This document shows positions 38,435 through 38,522 of a stretch of 38,522 bases of DNA, one piece after another (position 1 is the stretch's first letter; every line of letters begins with the position of its first letter). The notes under the pieces were generated by a model. It was not told the origin of the DNA. It did no database searches and was given only the letters and a program-made list of their open reading frames with translations. This DNA comes from a virus. Position numbers and translations under genes: made by a program. The stretch is from positions 1 through 38,522 of the IMG/VR virus record IMGVR_UViG_3300007542_000063; one strand, 5' to 3'.

Positions 38435-38522
38435 TGTCTAGAGGGATTGGATATTCTGAGTTCCTCGTAACCCGATTTCCAGGTTGGGATGACATGAGGA
38501 GTCCTGCCACGGCAGTTAATCC
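38434..38522 (+). CDS. Next tail gene, 5' part only
   Basis: Opens on TGATG overlapping the preceding stop by one base and runs off the window after MSRGIGYSEFLVTRFPGWDD. It is probably a tail tube B-type (T7 gp12-like) protein by position, but 29 residues are not enough to confirm. Confidence 0.55.
   Translation, partial: MSRGIGYSEFLVTRFPGWDDMRSPATAVN

Overview
The window is a piece of a strictly lytic-looking tailed dsDNA phage of the short-tailed (podovirus) type. Evidence: a rightward packaging and head block in standard order (small and large terminase, portal, scaffold, major capsid, connector), a T7-type replication set (primase-helicase, family A DNA polymerase, 5'-3' exonuclease, HNH nuclease), and a phiEco32-like cluster of peptide/amide-bond-forming enzymes. 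No integrase, repressor, RNA polymerase or endolysin was recognised. Host is not determinable; a B12-dependent ribonucleotide reductase and sigma70-type promoters fit a Gram-negative bacterium.

Layout. (1) 1-3356, rightward: end of the tail region: small tail-associated proteins, a protein with nine 22-residue repeats, then a glycan-type cassette (sialyltransferase-like, GT-B-like, methyltransferase). (2) 3353-28621, leftward: one long, densely overlapping early/middle operon. Read in its own direction it starts with small early proteins (28.6-27.2 kb), then the amidoligase cluster (27.1-20.2 kb: class I glutaminase, phiEco32-type COOH-NH2 ligase, amidoligase_2, class II glutamine amidotransferase, ATP-grasp and three unknown proteins), then DNA replication (20.3-12.0 kb), nucleotide metabolism (ThyX, class II RNR) and many tiny proteins. 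A tRNA-like gene with an abnormal insertion sits at 8.6 kb. (3) 28.6-29.0 kb: divergent regulatory region with an inverted repeat and tandem repeats. (4) 29025-30114: one rightward orphan gene closed by a textbook terminator. (5) 30.1-31.0 kb: non-coding, iteron-rich, origin-like segment with a perfect sigma70 promoter and a structured leader. (6) 31.0-38.5 kb: rightward head genes, running off the end.

The replication genes carry the most unusual architecture: the T7-like DNA polymerase is split into a separate proofreading exonuclease gene and a separate polymerase gene, with a uracil-DNA glycosylase gene between them. The spacer next to the polymerase half carries the same 10-base element that is tandemly repeated in the origin-like region 11 kb away.

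The best candidate for an incompletely described system is the 7-kb amidoligase cluster. It holds two ligases of the glutamine-synthetase-like fold, an ATP-grasp ligase, two different glutamine amidotransferases and three unknown partners. Very acidic mini-proteins lie at or near both ends and could be substrates or DNA mimics. All functional statements rest on motif recognition by eye, without database searches.
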